Position numbers and translations under genes: made by a program. This document shows, piece by piece, positions 9,128 through 18,601 of a stretch of DNA of 64,000 nucleotides. This DNA comes from Kitasatospora paranensis (GTDB taxonomy: Bacteria; Actinomycetota; Actinomycetes; Streptomycetales; Streptomycetaceae). The stretch lies in the NCBI RefSeq assembly GCF_039544005.1, contig NZ_BAABKV010000001.1, positions 3,348,001-3,412,000 on the forward strand, written 5' to 3'. How positions within the stretch are numbered: position 1 is the stretch's first letter; the number at the start of each line of letters is the position of its first letter. The notes under the pieces were generated by a model. That model had not been told where the DNA came from and searched no databases. It saw nothing but the letters and a program-made list of their open reading frames with translations.

Positions 9128-10650
9128 TCAGCCGGCGTAGGCGCCCAGGGCCCGGGTGAAGGCCAGCGGCTGCTGGTCGATGCTGCTGCAGGTGGCGTCG
9201 GCGTACGTCTTGGCGCCGCCGGGGCAGGCCTTGTCGCGGGTGCCGGACCACATGGCGAGCCAGGCGAGGTGCTTGCTCTTCGCGAAGTCGGCGAGCTGGC
9301 CGGCGTCGGCGACGGTGAAGACCTCGGTGCTGACGTCGTTGACGCCGATCATCGGGGTGACGGCGACCTTCGCCCAGGCGGCGGCGTCGCCCAGGCCGAG
9401 GACGCTCTTGACCTGGGCCTGGGTGGCGGTCGCGGCGTCGATCGCGTAGGTGCCCATGCGGCCCTGCGGGTTGGGGGCGACGCCGTCGCCGAAGTCCATC
9501 GCCATGATGTTGACGGCGCCGATCTGCACACCGCCGCTCTTGGCGCCGGCGACCAGGTTGATGCCGTCCTGGGTGAGGCCGCTGGGCAGCGCCGGCAGGG
9601 TGAAGGACACGTCGAGCGTGCGGCCCTTGGCCGCGGCGTTCTTCTGGAGCTGGGCGATCGCCTGGTCGCGGCGGGTGTTGGCGGCGGAGTCGGCGATCGC
9701 CCCGCCCTCGATGTCGAAGTCGATCTTGGTGAGGCCGTAGGCGTCGACGGCCTTCTGGTAGGCGGCGGTCAGGTCGGCGGCGGAGGTGCAGGCGGTGGCG
9801 AGCTCGCTTCCGTTGGCGCCGCCGAACGAGACCCGGACATCACCGCCGGCGGCGCGCAGGGCGCCGATCTGGGCGGCCACGGCGTCGGTGGCCAGGTCGC
9901 TCACGCCGCCCCACTTGGGGTGCAGCCTCCGCCGGAGACGACGAACGCGAGGGTGTAGTTCTTCACGCCGCTCGCCTTGGCGGTGCCGACCAGGTCGAAC
10001 GCCGGGTAGAGCGAGGTGTCGACGTACGGGGCGAACGGCGCGCTGCCGGCCGGCGCGGGCGGCACGGTCGCGGTGGGCGTCGGCGAGGCGGTGGGCTTCG
10101 TCGTGGCGGTCGCGGTCGGCTTGGCCGTGGGCGTGGCGGTGGCCGTCGGGGTCGGGGCCGCGGTGGTGGGCCGTCCGGTCGGGGTGGGGGTCGGCCCGGT
10201 GCCGGTGGCGCAGGAGAGGTTGTTGATCAGGCAGTGGGCGGGCTCGGACTGCGCCCCGCCGGAGCCCTGCACCACGAAGCCGACGTTCACCGTCTTGCCC
10301 GGCTCGATGGTCTTGTTCCACGCCTGGGGCTTGACCGTGACGTGCTGGCCCGAGGCGGTGAAGCCGGCGTTCCAGAGCGAGGAGATCTTCGCGCCGGCCG
10401 GCAGGTCGAAGCTGAGCGTCCAGTCGTCGATCGTCGCGGACGCCGGGTTGGTGACCACGTACTGGCCGGTGTAGCCGGTCTCCCAGACGCTGGTGCGGCT
10501 GTAGACGGCGCCCAGCGAGGCCGCACCGGCGGTGGAGGCGAGGAACGCGATGCCGCCCCCGGCGATCGCCGTGGCGACCACCGCAGAGCCGATGATCTTG
10601 CCCTTGCTGCTGCGGCGGTGTCCGCGGCTTCGGGTCTGGTGGCTCGGCAT
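9128..10650 (-). CDS. Secreted chitinase: CBM2 + linker + GH18 catalytic domain (one frame break)
   Basis: ATG at 10650 with GGAGG ten bases upstream. A basic N-terminus and hydrophobic segment (IIGSAVVATAIAGGGIAFLAS) make a signal peptide. Residues ~45-145 are a CBM2-type carbohydrate-binding module (VWETGYTGQYVVTNP, WTLSFDLPAG, PQAWNKTIEPG). A Pro/Thr linker follows (TATATPTAKPTATAT). The catalytic part has APYVDTSLYPAFDL, VRVSFGGANGSE and DFDIEGG, matching the GH18 D-x-x-D-x-E signature, and a C-terminal LAMWSGTRDKAC block. It hydrolyses chitin outside the cell. The frame breaks at four G at 9917-9920 (one C missing; CTPKWGG is the restored reading), giving 507 residues. There is no convincing DasR site immediately upstream. 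Confidence 0.88.
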
Positions 10651-10829
10651 GTCGGCGTACCTCCGCTGGGATGAGGTGGGGCTGTCCAGGTCCTGGCGAC
10701 CCGGGCGACGCCGACGCTAGCGGGCCGCGCAGGGGAGAAATCCCCAGCTCAGAGACGCGTACGGCTCTCTTAGGGCGCGCTTAAGACAGACCGCCGGACC
10801 CTCACGGAACCGTCACGGGAGGCCGCCGC

Positions 10830-12248
10830 TCAGACGGTCGTCCCCCGGCGGCGGCGCGGCCGGACGCCCCGGCGCCGGGCCGGCCGGTCGGCGGAGGCGA
10901 CCGGGTGGTTCTGCAGGCGCAGGCGGATCTCCGCGCCGCCGAGGACGGCCGAGCGGCCGAGCGCGAGGTCGCCCCCGGTGGCCTCGGCGAGCTTGCGGAC
11001 GATGTCCAGGCCGAGGCCGGTGGAGCCCTCGCCGCCGTGCCCGGCGCCGCGCTCGATGGCGGCGTCCGGGTCGGTGAAGCCCGGCCCGGCGTCGCCGACC
11101 AGGACGATGACGGAGCTGTCGGTGGCCAGCACGTCCACGGCGAACGGGGTGCCGAACACGGTGTGCCGGAAGACGTTGCCGAGCAGGGCGTCGATCGCGG
11201 CGGCGAGGTCGCCGCGCTGGACGGGCACCTGGACGGGCCGGTCGGCGCCGGCGAGCTGCCAGGGCCGGCCCTCGTCCTCGGCGAGCGCGGACCAGAAGCC
11301 GACCCGTTCGCGGATCACCTCGGCGGCGTCGCAGCCGATGGCGACGGCGGGGGTCTCCTCCGGGTCGCGGCGGGCCGAGCGGATGATCTGGTCGACCTCG
11401 CGTTCGAGCTGGGCCACGGCGTGCCGGGTCGCGTCGGCGGCGTCGCCGTCGCCGAGGGAGGCGGCGTTGAGCCGGAGCACCGTCAGCGGGGTGCGCAGCC
11501 GGTGCGAGAGGTCGGCGGCGAGTTCGCGTTCGGCGGCGAGCAGGTGGACGACCCGGTCGGCCATGGTGTTGAAGGCGTGCCCGGCCTCGCGGAGTTCGTC
11601 GGGGGCGCCGTGGGCGTGCTCGCCGTCGACGGGGACCCGGACGGCGAGGTTGCCGGAGCCGAGCGAGCGGGCGGCGGAGGCGAGGCGGCGGGCCGAGCCG
11701 ACGATCCGGGAGCCGAGCCGGTCGGCGACCAGGACGGCGATGGCGACCAGGCCGAGGGCCACCAGGCTGAGCACCAGCCAGGCGGTGGTGACGCCGCGGG
11801 TGAGGTCGGCCTCGGCGACGTACACCTCGACGACGGCGATCCGGCCGCCCTCCACGGCGACCGGCTGGAGCAGCGCGTAGCCGCCGGCGACCTTGACGGT
11901 GAAGGAGCGGACGCTGCCGCTGCCGTCGCCGCTCGCGGTGGCGAGGTCGCGGGAGCTGGCCCGTCCCTCGCCGACCTGGGCGCCGGACGGCAGGTGGACG
12001 GCGATCCGGTCGTGGGCGCCGGCGTCGGTGGAGGCGACGGCGCGGGCGATCGGGTCCTGGTCGGTGGTGATGGCGAGGGCCGGGCCGAGGGCCGCGGCCT
12101 GCCGTTCGGCGGCGGTGAACGCGCGGTCGCTGGCGGTCTGCTGGACCATCAGTCCGAGCGGGATGAGGAAGGCCAGCGCGACCATGGTGGTGCCGGCGAC
12201 GGCCGCCTTGACGAGGGCCCAGCGCAGCGAGCGGGTGACCCGTCTCAT
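10830..12248 (-). CDS. Two-component sensor histidine kinase
   Basis: 472 residues. An N-terminal membrane helix (ALVKAAVAGTTMVALAFLIP), an extracytoplasmic sensor of ~120 residues, a second helix (AWLVLSLVALGLVAIAVLV), a HAMP linker, then the H box ELAADLSHRLRTPLTVL with the phospho-accepting His, an N box (DALLGNVFRH), and G boxes GDAGPGFTD and GSTGLGLDIV. The C-terminal tail is very basic. The start ATG at 12248 overlaps the stop of the response regulator by 4 bp (ATGA), so the pair is translationally coupled. The sensor domain resembles OmpR-class envelope sensors; the signal is unknown. A small secreted protein is encoded divergently from the pair and may be a target. Confidence 0.88.
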   Translation of the reverse strand: MRRVTRSLRWALVKAAVAGTTMVALAFLIPLGLMVQQTASDRAFTAAERQAAALGPALAITTDQDPIARAVASTDAGAHDRIAVHLPSGAQVGEGRASSRDLATASGDGSGSVRSFTVKVAGGYALLQPVAVEGGRIAVVEVYVAEADLTRGVTTAWLVLSLVALGLVAIAVLVADRLGSRIVGSARRLASAARSLGSGNLAVRVPVDGEHAHGAPDELREAGHAFNTMADRVVHLLAAERELAADLSHRLRTPLTVLRLNAASLGDGDAADATRHAVAQLEREVDQIIRSARRDPEETPAVAIGCDAAEVIRERVGFWSALAEDEGRPWQLAGADRPVQVPVQRGDLAAAIDALLGNVFRHTVFGTPFAVDVLATDSSVIVLVGDAGPGFTDPDAAIERGAGHGGEGSTGLGLDIVRKLAEATGGDLALGRSAVLGGAEIRLRLQNHPVASADRPARRRGVRPRRRRGTTV

Positions 12249-12960
12249 GCGCGGCGGCCCACCGGATCGGCGACGGCCTCGGACGGCGCCTCCAGTCGGA
12301 CGCCGACGCCGCGGACGGTGTGCAGGTAGCGGGGGTTGGAGGCCGTCTCGCCGAGCTTGCGCCGCAGCCAGGACAGGTGGACGTCGATGGTCTGGTCGCC
12401 GCCGTAGGTCTGCCGCCACACCTCGGCGAGGATCTCCCGGCGGGGGACGACGACGCCCGGCCGGCCCGCGAGGAAGGCGAGCAGGTCGAACTCACGGCGG
12501 GTCAGGTCGAGGGCCCGGCCGTCCAGGGCGGCCTCGCGGCGCTGGACGTCGATGGCGAGTCCGCCGACGCGCAGCACCTGGGGGCGGGCGCGGTGCCGCC
12601 GCCGAGCCGGCGCAGCACGGCGGTCATCCGGGCGGTGAGGTGCTCACCGGAGAACGGCTTGACGAGGTAGTCGTCGGCGCCGTCGTTGAGCAGCCGGATG
12701 ATCTCTGCCTCGTCGTCACGGGCGGTGCAGACGATGACCGGCACGTTGGTCAGGCCGCGGATCATCTTGAGGACCTCGCTGCCGTCGAGGTCCGGCAGAC
12801 CGAGGTCGAGGATCACGAGGTCGCAGCCGACCTGGGCGACCTCGCGCAGCGCCTCCAGGGCGGTGCCCACGCTCCGTACCGCGTGGCCGGTCTCGGCGAG
12901 GTGACGGATCAGCGCGGACCGCACGAAGGGGTCGTCCTCGACGACGAGCACTGTTGCCAT
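12245..12960 (-). CDS. OmpR/PhoB-type response regulator (one frame break)
   Basis: The receiver domain has VLVVEDDPFVRSAL (acidic pocket), DLVILDLGLPDLDG (phospho-accepting Asp), VIVCTARDDEAE and DDYLVKPFSGEHL (Lys). The winged-helix effector has LTRREFDLLAFLAGRPG and VDVHLSWLRRKLGE with RYLHTVRGVGVRLE. The two halves are in different frames, joined at a run of five G at 12580-12584. A sixth base gives APAPQVLRVGGLAIDV and a 238-residue protein, the normal length. First gene of an operon with the histidine kinase. It binds DNA as a dimer after phosphorylation; targets are unknown. Confidence 0.88.
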
Positions 12961-13105
12961 GACCCCGCACGGTACGCCATCTGGCGCGATTGGTCTGTAC
13001 CTCGGGTGCCCTCTCCCGGATTCCTGACGGCTTTCTGCAAGCTTTCACGCGATTGCCGGGCCCGGCGGCCCGCTCCGTCCGGACATGCGGCAGGATGTGC
13101 GCACG

Positions 13106-13636
13106 ATGCGGAGCGGACTGGTACAGATCGGGGCCTGGGCGGCGGCCACCGGGGCGGCGGTGGCGCTGTCCTGGTACGGCGTGCACGCCGTACTGGCGGA
13201 CGCGGCCACCGACCGGCCGCGGGCCGTCCCGCTGCCGTCGGTGCCGGACACCCCGCTGCCGGAGCCGCCGTCGCCGGCCGCCGACCAGCCGTCACCGTCC
13301 GCCTCGCCGACCGGATCCGCGAGCGGGTCGGCGAGCGCGCCCGCCGCCTCCCGCTCCGGTGCCGCGGCGTCCGCGAACCCGAGCCGTCCGGCGCAGCCGC
13401 GGACGGCGAGCCCGTCGTCGGTGCGCAGCTACGTGGTGCCGGGCGGGCGGGTGGCCCTGGACATCAGCCCGGACGCGGCGACGCTGGTGTCGGCGACGCC
13501 GGACGCCGGCTGGCTGATGCAGTACTGGCACGGCGACCAGTGGATGCGCTTCGACTTCACCAAGGACGGCAGCGCGAACTCGGTGTTCGTGACGTGGAAC
13601 GGGCATCCGCCGGACGTGCAGACGGTCGTCCGCTGA
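13106..13636 (+). CDS. Small secreted or membrane-anchored protein, Ser/Ala/Pro linker, unknown
   Basis: 176 residues from an ATG at 13106 with AGGA about ten bases upstream (an ATG at 13085 is in frame). A single hydrophobic segment (LVQIGAWAAATGAAVALSW) is followed by ~80 residues of Ser/Ala/Pro low complexity. A C-terminal domain of ~60 residues has SYVVPGGRVALDIS, GWLMQYWHGDQWMRFDFT and VFVTWNGHPPDVQ. The C-terminal domain looks extracellular and beta-rich, but I do not recognise it. It is transcribed divergently from the two-component system, with starts 145 bp apart, so it may be controlled by that regulator. Confidence 0.65.
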   Translation: MRSGLVQIGAWAAATGAAVALSWYGVHAVLADAATDRPRAVPLPSVPDTPLPEPPSPAADQPSPSASPTGSASGSASAPAASRSGAAASANPSRPAQPRTASPSSVRSYVVPGGRVALDISPDAATLVSATPDAGWLMQYWHGDQWMRFDFTKDGSANSVFVTWNGHPPDVQTVVR

Positions 13637-13813
13637 GTCGGGTGGTTCCGGCGACGCCGGGCGCGGTGCGGGGGTGCGCGCTCCGGGGTGTGCGGGAGCG
13701 TGGCGCGGCGCACGGCACCGCGCAACTGTTCCGTTTCCGCCTGGGCAAGGCGTGCCGGGCGGACGGACAATGACCCCATCCACTGGACAGATTGCCCATC
13801 GGACGGAGCCGCC

Positions 13814-14295
13814 GTGCACTCCCCAACGACGCCGTCGACGCCCTCGACGGCAAGCTCATCCGGCTGCTCAGCGAGGAGCCGCGGATCGGGGTGCTGGAGT
13901 GTTCGCGCCGGCTCCAGGTGGCCCGCGGCACGGTGCAGGCCCGGCTGGACCGGCTGCAGGCGCGCGGGGTGATCGGCGGCTTCGGGCCGCAGGTCGACCC
14001 GGCCGCGCTGGGCTACCCGGTGACGGCGTTCGCCACGCTGGAGATCTCGCAGGGCCAGGGGGTCGACGTACGGGCCCATCTGTCGGCCGTGCCCGAGGTG
14101 TTGGAGCTGCACACGATCACCGGGCAGGGCGACATGCTGGTGCGGATCGTGGCCCGTTCCAACGCGGACCTGCAGCGGGTGATCGACCGGGTGGTGGGCT
14201 TCGACGGGATCGTCCGGGCGTCGACGGCGATCGCGTTGGAGAACCCAGTGCCGTACCGGATCCTGCCGCTGGTGGAGCAGGCCTCCCTGGAGTGA
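13814..14295 (+). CDS. Lrp/AsnC-family transcriptional regulator (one frame break near start)
   Basis: N-terminal helix-turn-helix: DALDGKLIRLLSEEPRIGVL, ARGTVQARLDRLQARGVIGG. C-terminal RAM ligand-binding domain: YPVTAFATLEI, VLELHTITGQGDMLVRIVA, DGIVRASTAIALE. These regulators sense amino acids or related small molecules. A GTG at 13814, with GGAG six bases upstream, starts in a different frame from the rest. One more C in the run 13821-13824 (four C) gives MHSPNDAVDALDGKL and 160 residues, the standard family length. A TTG at 13792 is in frame with the body but has no ribosome binding site, so I prefer the GTG with an undercall. Confidence 0.82.
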
Positions 14296-14308
14296 CCGCG
14301 GGGCCGGG

Positions 14309-15124
14309 TCAGCAGCTGGGTACGGCGTGGCCGCCGGCGAGGGCGGTGAGCGAGGCGACGGCGTCGGAGAGCGTGGTGACCGGGATCAGCCGCAGCCCCG
14401 CGGGGGTGTTGACCTTGGCGTCGGAGCACTCGGCGACCGGCACCAGGAAGACGGTGGCGCCGTCCCGGGCGGCGGCCCGGGTCTTGAGCGGGATGCCGCC
14501 GACCGCGCCGATGACGCCCTGGTCGTCGATGGTGCCGGTGCCGGCCACGACGCGGCCGCCGGTGAGGTCGCCGCCGTGACCGTCGCCGGCGATCTTGTCG
14601 ATGATGCCGAGGCTGAGCATCTGGCCGGCGCTGGGGCCGCCGATATCCCCGAGGTCGAGCTTCACGGTGACCTGGGAGGGCGACAGGTGGAGGTAGGCCA
14701 GGGCGGCGGCGGTGGCGCTGTCCTGGGACTGCGTCATCTGCCGGGCGGTCTCCTGTTCGGCCTTGCCCGGGTTCTGCTGGGGGTAGACGGCCTCGCTGGG
14801 CAGCACCGCCTCGTCGGGGCGGATCCAGGCCTTGAGCGCCGTCCAGAAGCTGATCTTCTGGCCGGCGCTGGTGGCGGAGATGGTGGTGGCGCGCAGCTGC
14901 CCGGTGGTCGTCCGGGTGGGCGTTCCGGTGATCGTGATGACCGGGACGCCGTGGTAGTCGCCGAGGGTGTCCACGGTGACGCCCGGCTGGGTGAGGGTGA
15001 ACGGCAGCGGCACGAACGCCGTCACCGCGAAGAGCGCCGCGACCAGGACACCGCACAGCGCCAGGGCGCGGGTCTTGGGGGCGGTCAGGGCCGGGGGCAG
15101 CTTCGCAGGAGACACATCCCGCAT
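14309..15124 (-). CDS. Membrane-anchored PDZ/Lon-like (S16) serine protease
   Basis: 271 residues. One N-terminal membrane helix (ALALCGVLVAALFAVTAFVP), a PDZ-like region, then the Lon catalytic core with DIGGPSAGQMLSLGI (catalytic Ser) and DQGVIGAVGGIPLKTRAA (catalytic Lys). There is no ATPase domain, as in the YlbL-type Lon-like proteases of Gram-positive bacteria. The catalytic part would face outside and act in envelope protein quality control. It is convergent with the Lrp gene (13 bp gap) and follows the IclR gene on the same strand at about 110 bp. The YlbL-like family is usually 330-370 residues, so this one is short. Confidence 0.82.
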   Translation of the reverse strand: MRDVSPAKLPPALTAPKTRALALCGVLVAALFAVTAFVPLPFTLTQPGVTVDTLGDYHGVPVITITGTPTRTTTGQLRATTISATSAGQKISFWTALKAWIRPDEAVLPSEAVYPQQNPGKAEQETARQMTQSQDSATAAALAYLHLSPSQVTVKLDLGDIGGPSAGQMLSLGIIDKIAGDGHGGDLTGGRVVAGTGTIDDQGVIGAVGGIPLKTRAAARDGATVFLVPVAECSDAKVNTPAGLRLIPVTTLSDAVASLTALAGGHAVPSC

Positions 15125-15232
15125 CGAACCACACCGGACGCGGTCCGCTCACACCGTCGTCCGCCCGCGGGGCGGCGCGTCGGGGACGCTCCGCCCCGGG
15201 CGGCCGCGGCGGACCGCGGCCGCGACGGTCCC

Positions 15233-15883
15233 TCAGCGCAGGGCGTCGGCCACCTCGGTGGCGGCCTCCACCACGCGCGGGCCGACCCGCTCGGGGACGA
15301 GTCCGTTGAGCATCACCACGCCGACGCTGCCCTCGATGCCGCTCAGGCCGAGCAGGGCGGCGGCGGCGCCGCTGGCACCGGACTGCTCCTCCGCGCGGGT
15401 GATCACGAAGCCCTGGTCGGGGCGGCGCTGGTTCGGGAAGCCGCGGGCCTCCAGGATGGCCCGGCCGGCGGCGCTCTCATCGAGCGGGTGGCGCAGTCCG
15501 GTGCGGTAGGCGACGTGGAAATCCGTCCAGCTGGGCTCGACCACGGCGACGGCGAGCGCCTCGTTGCCGTCGACCAGGGTGAGGTGGGCGGTGGCGCCGA
15601 GGTCCTCGGCGAGGCTGCGCAGCGCCGGGAGTGCGGCCTCCCGCAGCAGCGGGTGGACGCGGTGGGCGAGCCGGAGCACGCCGAGGCCGACTCTGGCCCG
15701 GCCTCCGATGTCGCGGCGGACGAGGCCGTGCTGCTCCAGGGTGGCGAGCAGGCGGTAGACCACGGTGCGGTTGACGGCGAGCCGGGCGGCGAGCTCGGTC
15801 ACGGTCAGGCCGCGCTCCGAGTCGGCGAGCAGTTTCAGTACTCGGACGCCCCGGTCCAGGGTCTGGGATGTTTCGGCAGTCAC
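15233..15883 (-). CDS. IclR-family transcriptional regulator
   Basis: 216 residues. Winged HTH at residues ~8-70 (TLDRGVRVLKLLADSERGLT, ELAARLAVNRTVVYRLLATL) and a C-terminal effector-binding GAF-like domain (HLTLVDGNEALAVAVVEP, GRAILEARGF, VGVVMLNGL). GTG at 15883 is chosen because AAAGGA stands eleven bases upstream; a TTG at 15892 is too close to that site. IclR proteins usually repress catabolic genes and are released by a metabolite. No clear target gene is adjacent; the large intergenic region upstream carries a spaced inverted repeat. Confidence 0.82.
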   Translation of the reverse strand: MTAETSQTLDRGVRVLKLLADSERGLTVTELAARLAVNRTVVYRLLATLEQHGLVRRDIGGRARVGLGVLRLAHRVHPLLREAALPALRSLAEDLGATAHLTLVDGNEALAVAVVEPSWTDFHVAYRTGLRHPLDESAAGRAILEARGFPNQRRPDQGFVITRAEEQSGASGAAAALLGLSGIEGSVGVVMLNGLVPERVGPRVVEAATEVADALR

Positions 15884-16249
15884 GACGCGCAAGTCCTTTC
15901 CGCGGCGGTCACCGGCGCCGGGCTCGGGCCGGGACGGGAGGTGTCACGCGCAGGTGGGTGTCCGCGCTGGAGCAGGTCTCGGCGTCATCGGCGAGGGCAC
16001 GGCTCCGCGATGCCCGTCTCGGTCCTGGGTCGGCGCGCGAGAGAGCGTGGGGGAAAGGTAGTGAACGCGGTGCGCCGCGCGATAGTGGTTGTCCAAAATT
16101 CGGTCATCATCCGAGGAAACTGGTGGACCGAATCGGGGCAAATCGCCCATAAGCAGGGGCCGCACCGGCCATGTGTTCGATATCTGACCGGAGTCCGGAC
16201 ACACCGCGGCCGGAGCCCCCACGGGGACTCCGGCCGTCGGGCGGGTCGG
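15884..16249. other. 366-bp intergenic region with spaced inverted repeat and terminator hairpin
   Basis: Between the end of the helicase gene and the start of the IclR gene, both on the minus strand. It holds a hairpin at 16208-16235 (GGCCGGAG / CTCCGGCC with further inner pairing) just after the helicase stop, and an inverted repeat ATTCGGTC (16098-16105) / GACCGAAT (16126-16133) with a 20-nt spacer, which may be an operator for the IclR gene. No coding region is apparent. Confidence 0.5.
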
Positions 16250-18103
16250 TCAGGCGGTGGCCCACTCCCGGATCCTGGCGATCCGGGCCCGGAGCTGGTT
16301 GGCGGTCGCCTGCGCGGTGAGCGGACCGCCGCACTGGCGGCGCAGCTCGTTGTGGACGGTGCCGTGCGGCTGGTTGGTGCGGTGGTGCCAGGCGGCGACC
16401 AGCGCGTTCAGCTCCTTGCGCAGCTCGCGCAGCTCCTGGTGGGTCACCACCGGCCGCTGCTCGGCGGGCAGCTCGATCAGGTCGGCCTCCTCGGCCGGCT
16501 TGGCCTTGGAGCGCTGGATCTGCCGGTGCTGGCGCTTCTGGAGCAGCATCTGGACCTGGTCCGGCTCCAGCAGGCCCGGGATGCCGAGGTACTCCTCCTC
16601 CTCCTCGCTGCCCGGGTGCGCCTGCATGCCGAACTCCATGGCGTTGTACAGCACCCGGTCGAAGACCGCCTCGCTGCCCAGCGCCTCGTAGGAGAACTCC
16701 TCGCCGCCCGCGGTGTCCGCGCCGTCATTGGCCCGCTCGGCCTCGGCGAGCAGCCGGTCCTCCTCGTCGAAGAGGCCGTCGCCCTCCTTCTTCGGCCGGT
16801 CCAGCACGTGGTCGCGCTGGAGCTCCATCTCGTTGGCGAAAGAGAGCAGCATCGGGATGGTCGGCAGGAAGACGGACGCGGTCTCGCCGCGCTTGCGGGC
16901 GCGCACGAAACGGCCGACGGCCTGGGCGAAGAACAGCGGGGTGGAGATCGAGGTGGCGTACACGCCGACGGCCAGCCGGGGCACGTCGACGCCCTCGGAC
17001 ACCATGCGGACGGCGACCATCCAGCGGGAGTCCCCGGCCGCGTAGTCGGAGATCCGCTGGGAGGCCTCGCTCTCGTCGGAGAGCACCACGGTGGCCTTCT
17101 CGCCGGTGATCTCGCGGAGGATCTTGGCGTAGGCGCGGGCCACGTTCTGGTCGGTGGCGATGACCAGCCCGCCGGCGTCGGGGATCGCCTTGCGGACCTC
17201 GGTGAGCCGCCGGTCGGCGGCCTGGAGGACGGCGGGGATCCACTCGCCCTGCGGGGCGAGCGCGGTGCGCCAGGCCTGCGCGATCAGGTCCTTGGTCATC
17301 GGTTCGCCGAGCCGGGCCTCCAGCTCGTCGCCGGCCTTGGTGCGCCAGCGCATGTTGCCGCTGTACGAGAGGAAGATCACCGGGCGGACGACGTGGTCGG
17401 CGAGCGCGTGGCCGTAGCCGTAGGTGTAGTCGGCGACGGACTTGCGCAGACCGTCGGTGTCGGCCTCGTACGCGACGAACGGGATCGGGTTGGTGTCCGA
17501 GCGGAACGGCGTACCGGTCAGCGCGAGCCGGCGGGTGGCCGGCTCGAAGGCCTCGAAGCAGGCCTCGCCCCAGGACTTGGAGTCGCCCGCGTGGTGGATC
17601 TCGTCCATGATCACGAGGGTCTTGCGGGCCTCGGTGCGGTTGCGGTGCAGCATCGGGTTGACCCCGACGCCCGCGTAGGTGACGACGATGCCCTGGTAGT
17701 CCTTGGAGAGCGGCCCGGAGGAGTACGCCGGGTCCAGCCGGATGCCTATCCGGGCGGCCGCCTCGGCCCACTGCTTCTTCAGGTGCTCGGTCGGCGCGAC
17801 GACCGTGATCTGCTGCACCAGGTGGTTGTGCAGCAGGTACGAGGCGAGGGTGAGCGCGAAGGTGGTCTTGCCGGCGCCCGGGGTGGCGACCGCGAGGAAG
17901 TCGCGCGGCTGCTTCTCGACGTACCTGTCCAGGGCGGCCTGCTGCCAGGCACGCAGCTTCCCGGCCGTGCCCCAGGGGGCGCGGCCGGGAAAGGCGGGCG
18001 ACAGGTGGTGCGAGGCGTTGCTCGTGCCGGACGGACGGACGGGCGTGTGCTGCGCGGCGTCGGAGAACAGCGGCGACATCGGCGAGGCGGCGGCGGTACT
18101 CAC
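16250..18103 (-). CDS. DEAD/DEAH-box superfamily 2 helicase
   Basis: 617 residues. Q-like region AWQQAALDRYV, Walker A ATPGAGKTTFALTL, motif Ia VVAPTEHLKKQW, motif II DEIHHAG (DEIH variant), motif III LTGTPFRSD, and in the second RecA domain VIATDQNVARAYA, VRMVSEGVDVPRL (motif V) and QAVGRFVRARKRG (motif VI). A C-terminal region with an acidic SEEEEEYLG stretch follows. This is the common actinobacterial single-gene helicase often labelled 'DEAD/DEAH box helicase', probably in DNA or RNA repair; the substrate is unknown. GTG at 18103 with GGAG upstream is used; an ATG at 18178 would add 25 residues. Confidence 0.88.
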   Translation of the reverse strand: MSTAAASPMSPLFSDAAQHTPVRPSGTSNASHHLSPAFPGRAPWGTAGKLRAWQQAALDRYVEKQPRDFLAVATPGAGKTTFALTLASYLLHNHLVQQITVVAPTEHLKKQWAEAAARIGIRLDPAYSSGPLSKDYQGIVVTYAGVGVNPMLHRNRTEARKTLVIMDEIHHAGDSKSWGEACFEAFEPATRRLALTGTPFRSDTNPIPFVAYEADTDGLRKSVADYTYGYGHALADHVVRPVIFLSYSGNMRWRTKAGDELEARLGEPMTKDLIAQAWRTALAPQGEWIPAVLQAADRRLTEVRKAIPDAGGLVIATDQNVARAYAKILREITGEKATVVLSDESEASQRISDYAAGDSRWMVAVRMVSEGVDVPRLAVGVYATSISTPLFFAQAVGRFVRARKRGETASVFLPTIPMLLSFANEMELQRDHVLDRPKKEGDGLFDEEDRLLAEAERANDGADTAGGEEFSYEALGSEAVFDRVLYNAMEFGMQAHPGSEEEEEYLGIPGLLEPDQVQMLLQKRQHRQIQRSKAKPAEEADLIELPAEQRPVVTHQELRELRKELNALVAAWHHRTNQPHGTVHNELRRQCGGPLTAQATANQLRARIARIREWATA

Positions 18104-18214
18104 GGGCTCCGGAGGGGATCGTCGCAGGTCAGGGCAGTCTTCGCGGCCCCAGCCCGCAGTCGGGCGGCGGTCGGACAACCAGCCCAGCCTACCGGGCCGC
18201 GCCGCGGGACCGGT

Positions 18215-18601
18215 TCAGACTCGGCCGTCGTGGAGGGCGCGCAGCCGCCGGGAGATCGCCGCCGGGTCGGTCAGTTCGCCGGCCGCGACGGCCACCACCA
18301 GGTCGTACGCCGCCTCCTGGTCGACCACGGCCATGTCGACGCCGTTGAGGTCGAGGAAGACCACGGTGCCCATCCAGGCGGTCCGCTTGTTGCCGTCGAT
18401 CAGGGGGTGGTTGGCGGCCAGCGCGTGCAGCAGCGCCCCGGCCTGCTCGAACAGCCCCGGGTAGGCCCGGAAGCCGAACATCTCGGCGCGCGGCCGGTGG
18501 GCGGCGGAGGCCAGCAGGCCCGGCTCCCGGACTTCGGCCGGGCGCCCCTGGCAGGCGAATCCTGCGAGCTCCAGCAGCTCGGGAACGTCGAGGTGGATCA
18601 C
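18215..18601 (-). CDS. doc: Fic/Doc-family toxin (Doc-type)
   Basis: 128 residues. The Fic core HPLIDGNKRTAW is present with active-site His, Asp, Gly, Asn, Lys and Arg, in the Doc form HxFxDGNKRTA with Leu for Phe. Upstream are RAEMFGFRAYPGLFEQAGALL and a C-terminal helix. Doc of phage P1 phosphorylates elongation factor Tu and stops translation. Here it starts with GTG at 18601 overlapping the stop of a 57-residue upstream gene by 4 bp (GTGA), the usual layout of a toxin-antitoxin pair. A housekeeping role cannot be excluded. Confidence 0.82.
   Translation of the reverse strand: MIHLDVPELLELAGFACQGRPAEVREPGLLASAAHRPRAEMFGFRAYPGLFEQAGALLHALAANHPLIDGNKRTAWMGTVVFLDLNGVDMAVVDQEAAYDLVVAVAAGELTDPAAISRRLRALHDGRV

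Noticed and set aside
10680..10700. CCAGGTCCTGG palindrome upstream of chitinase as a DasR site
   Set aside because: It has the opposite base polarity to the dre consensus (ACTGGTCTAGACCAGT) and only a few matches, unlike the clear site at 35872.
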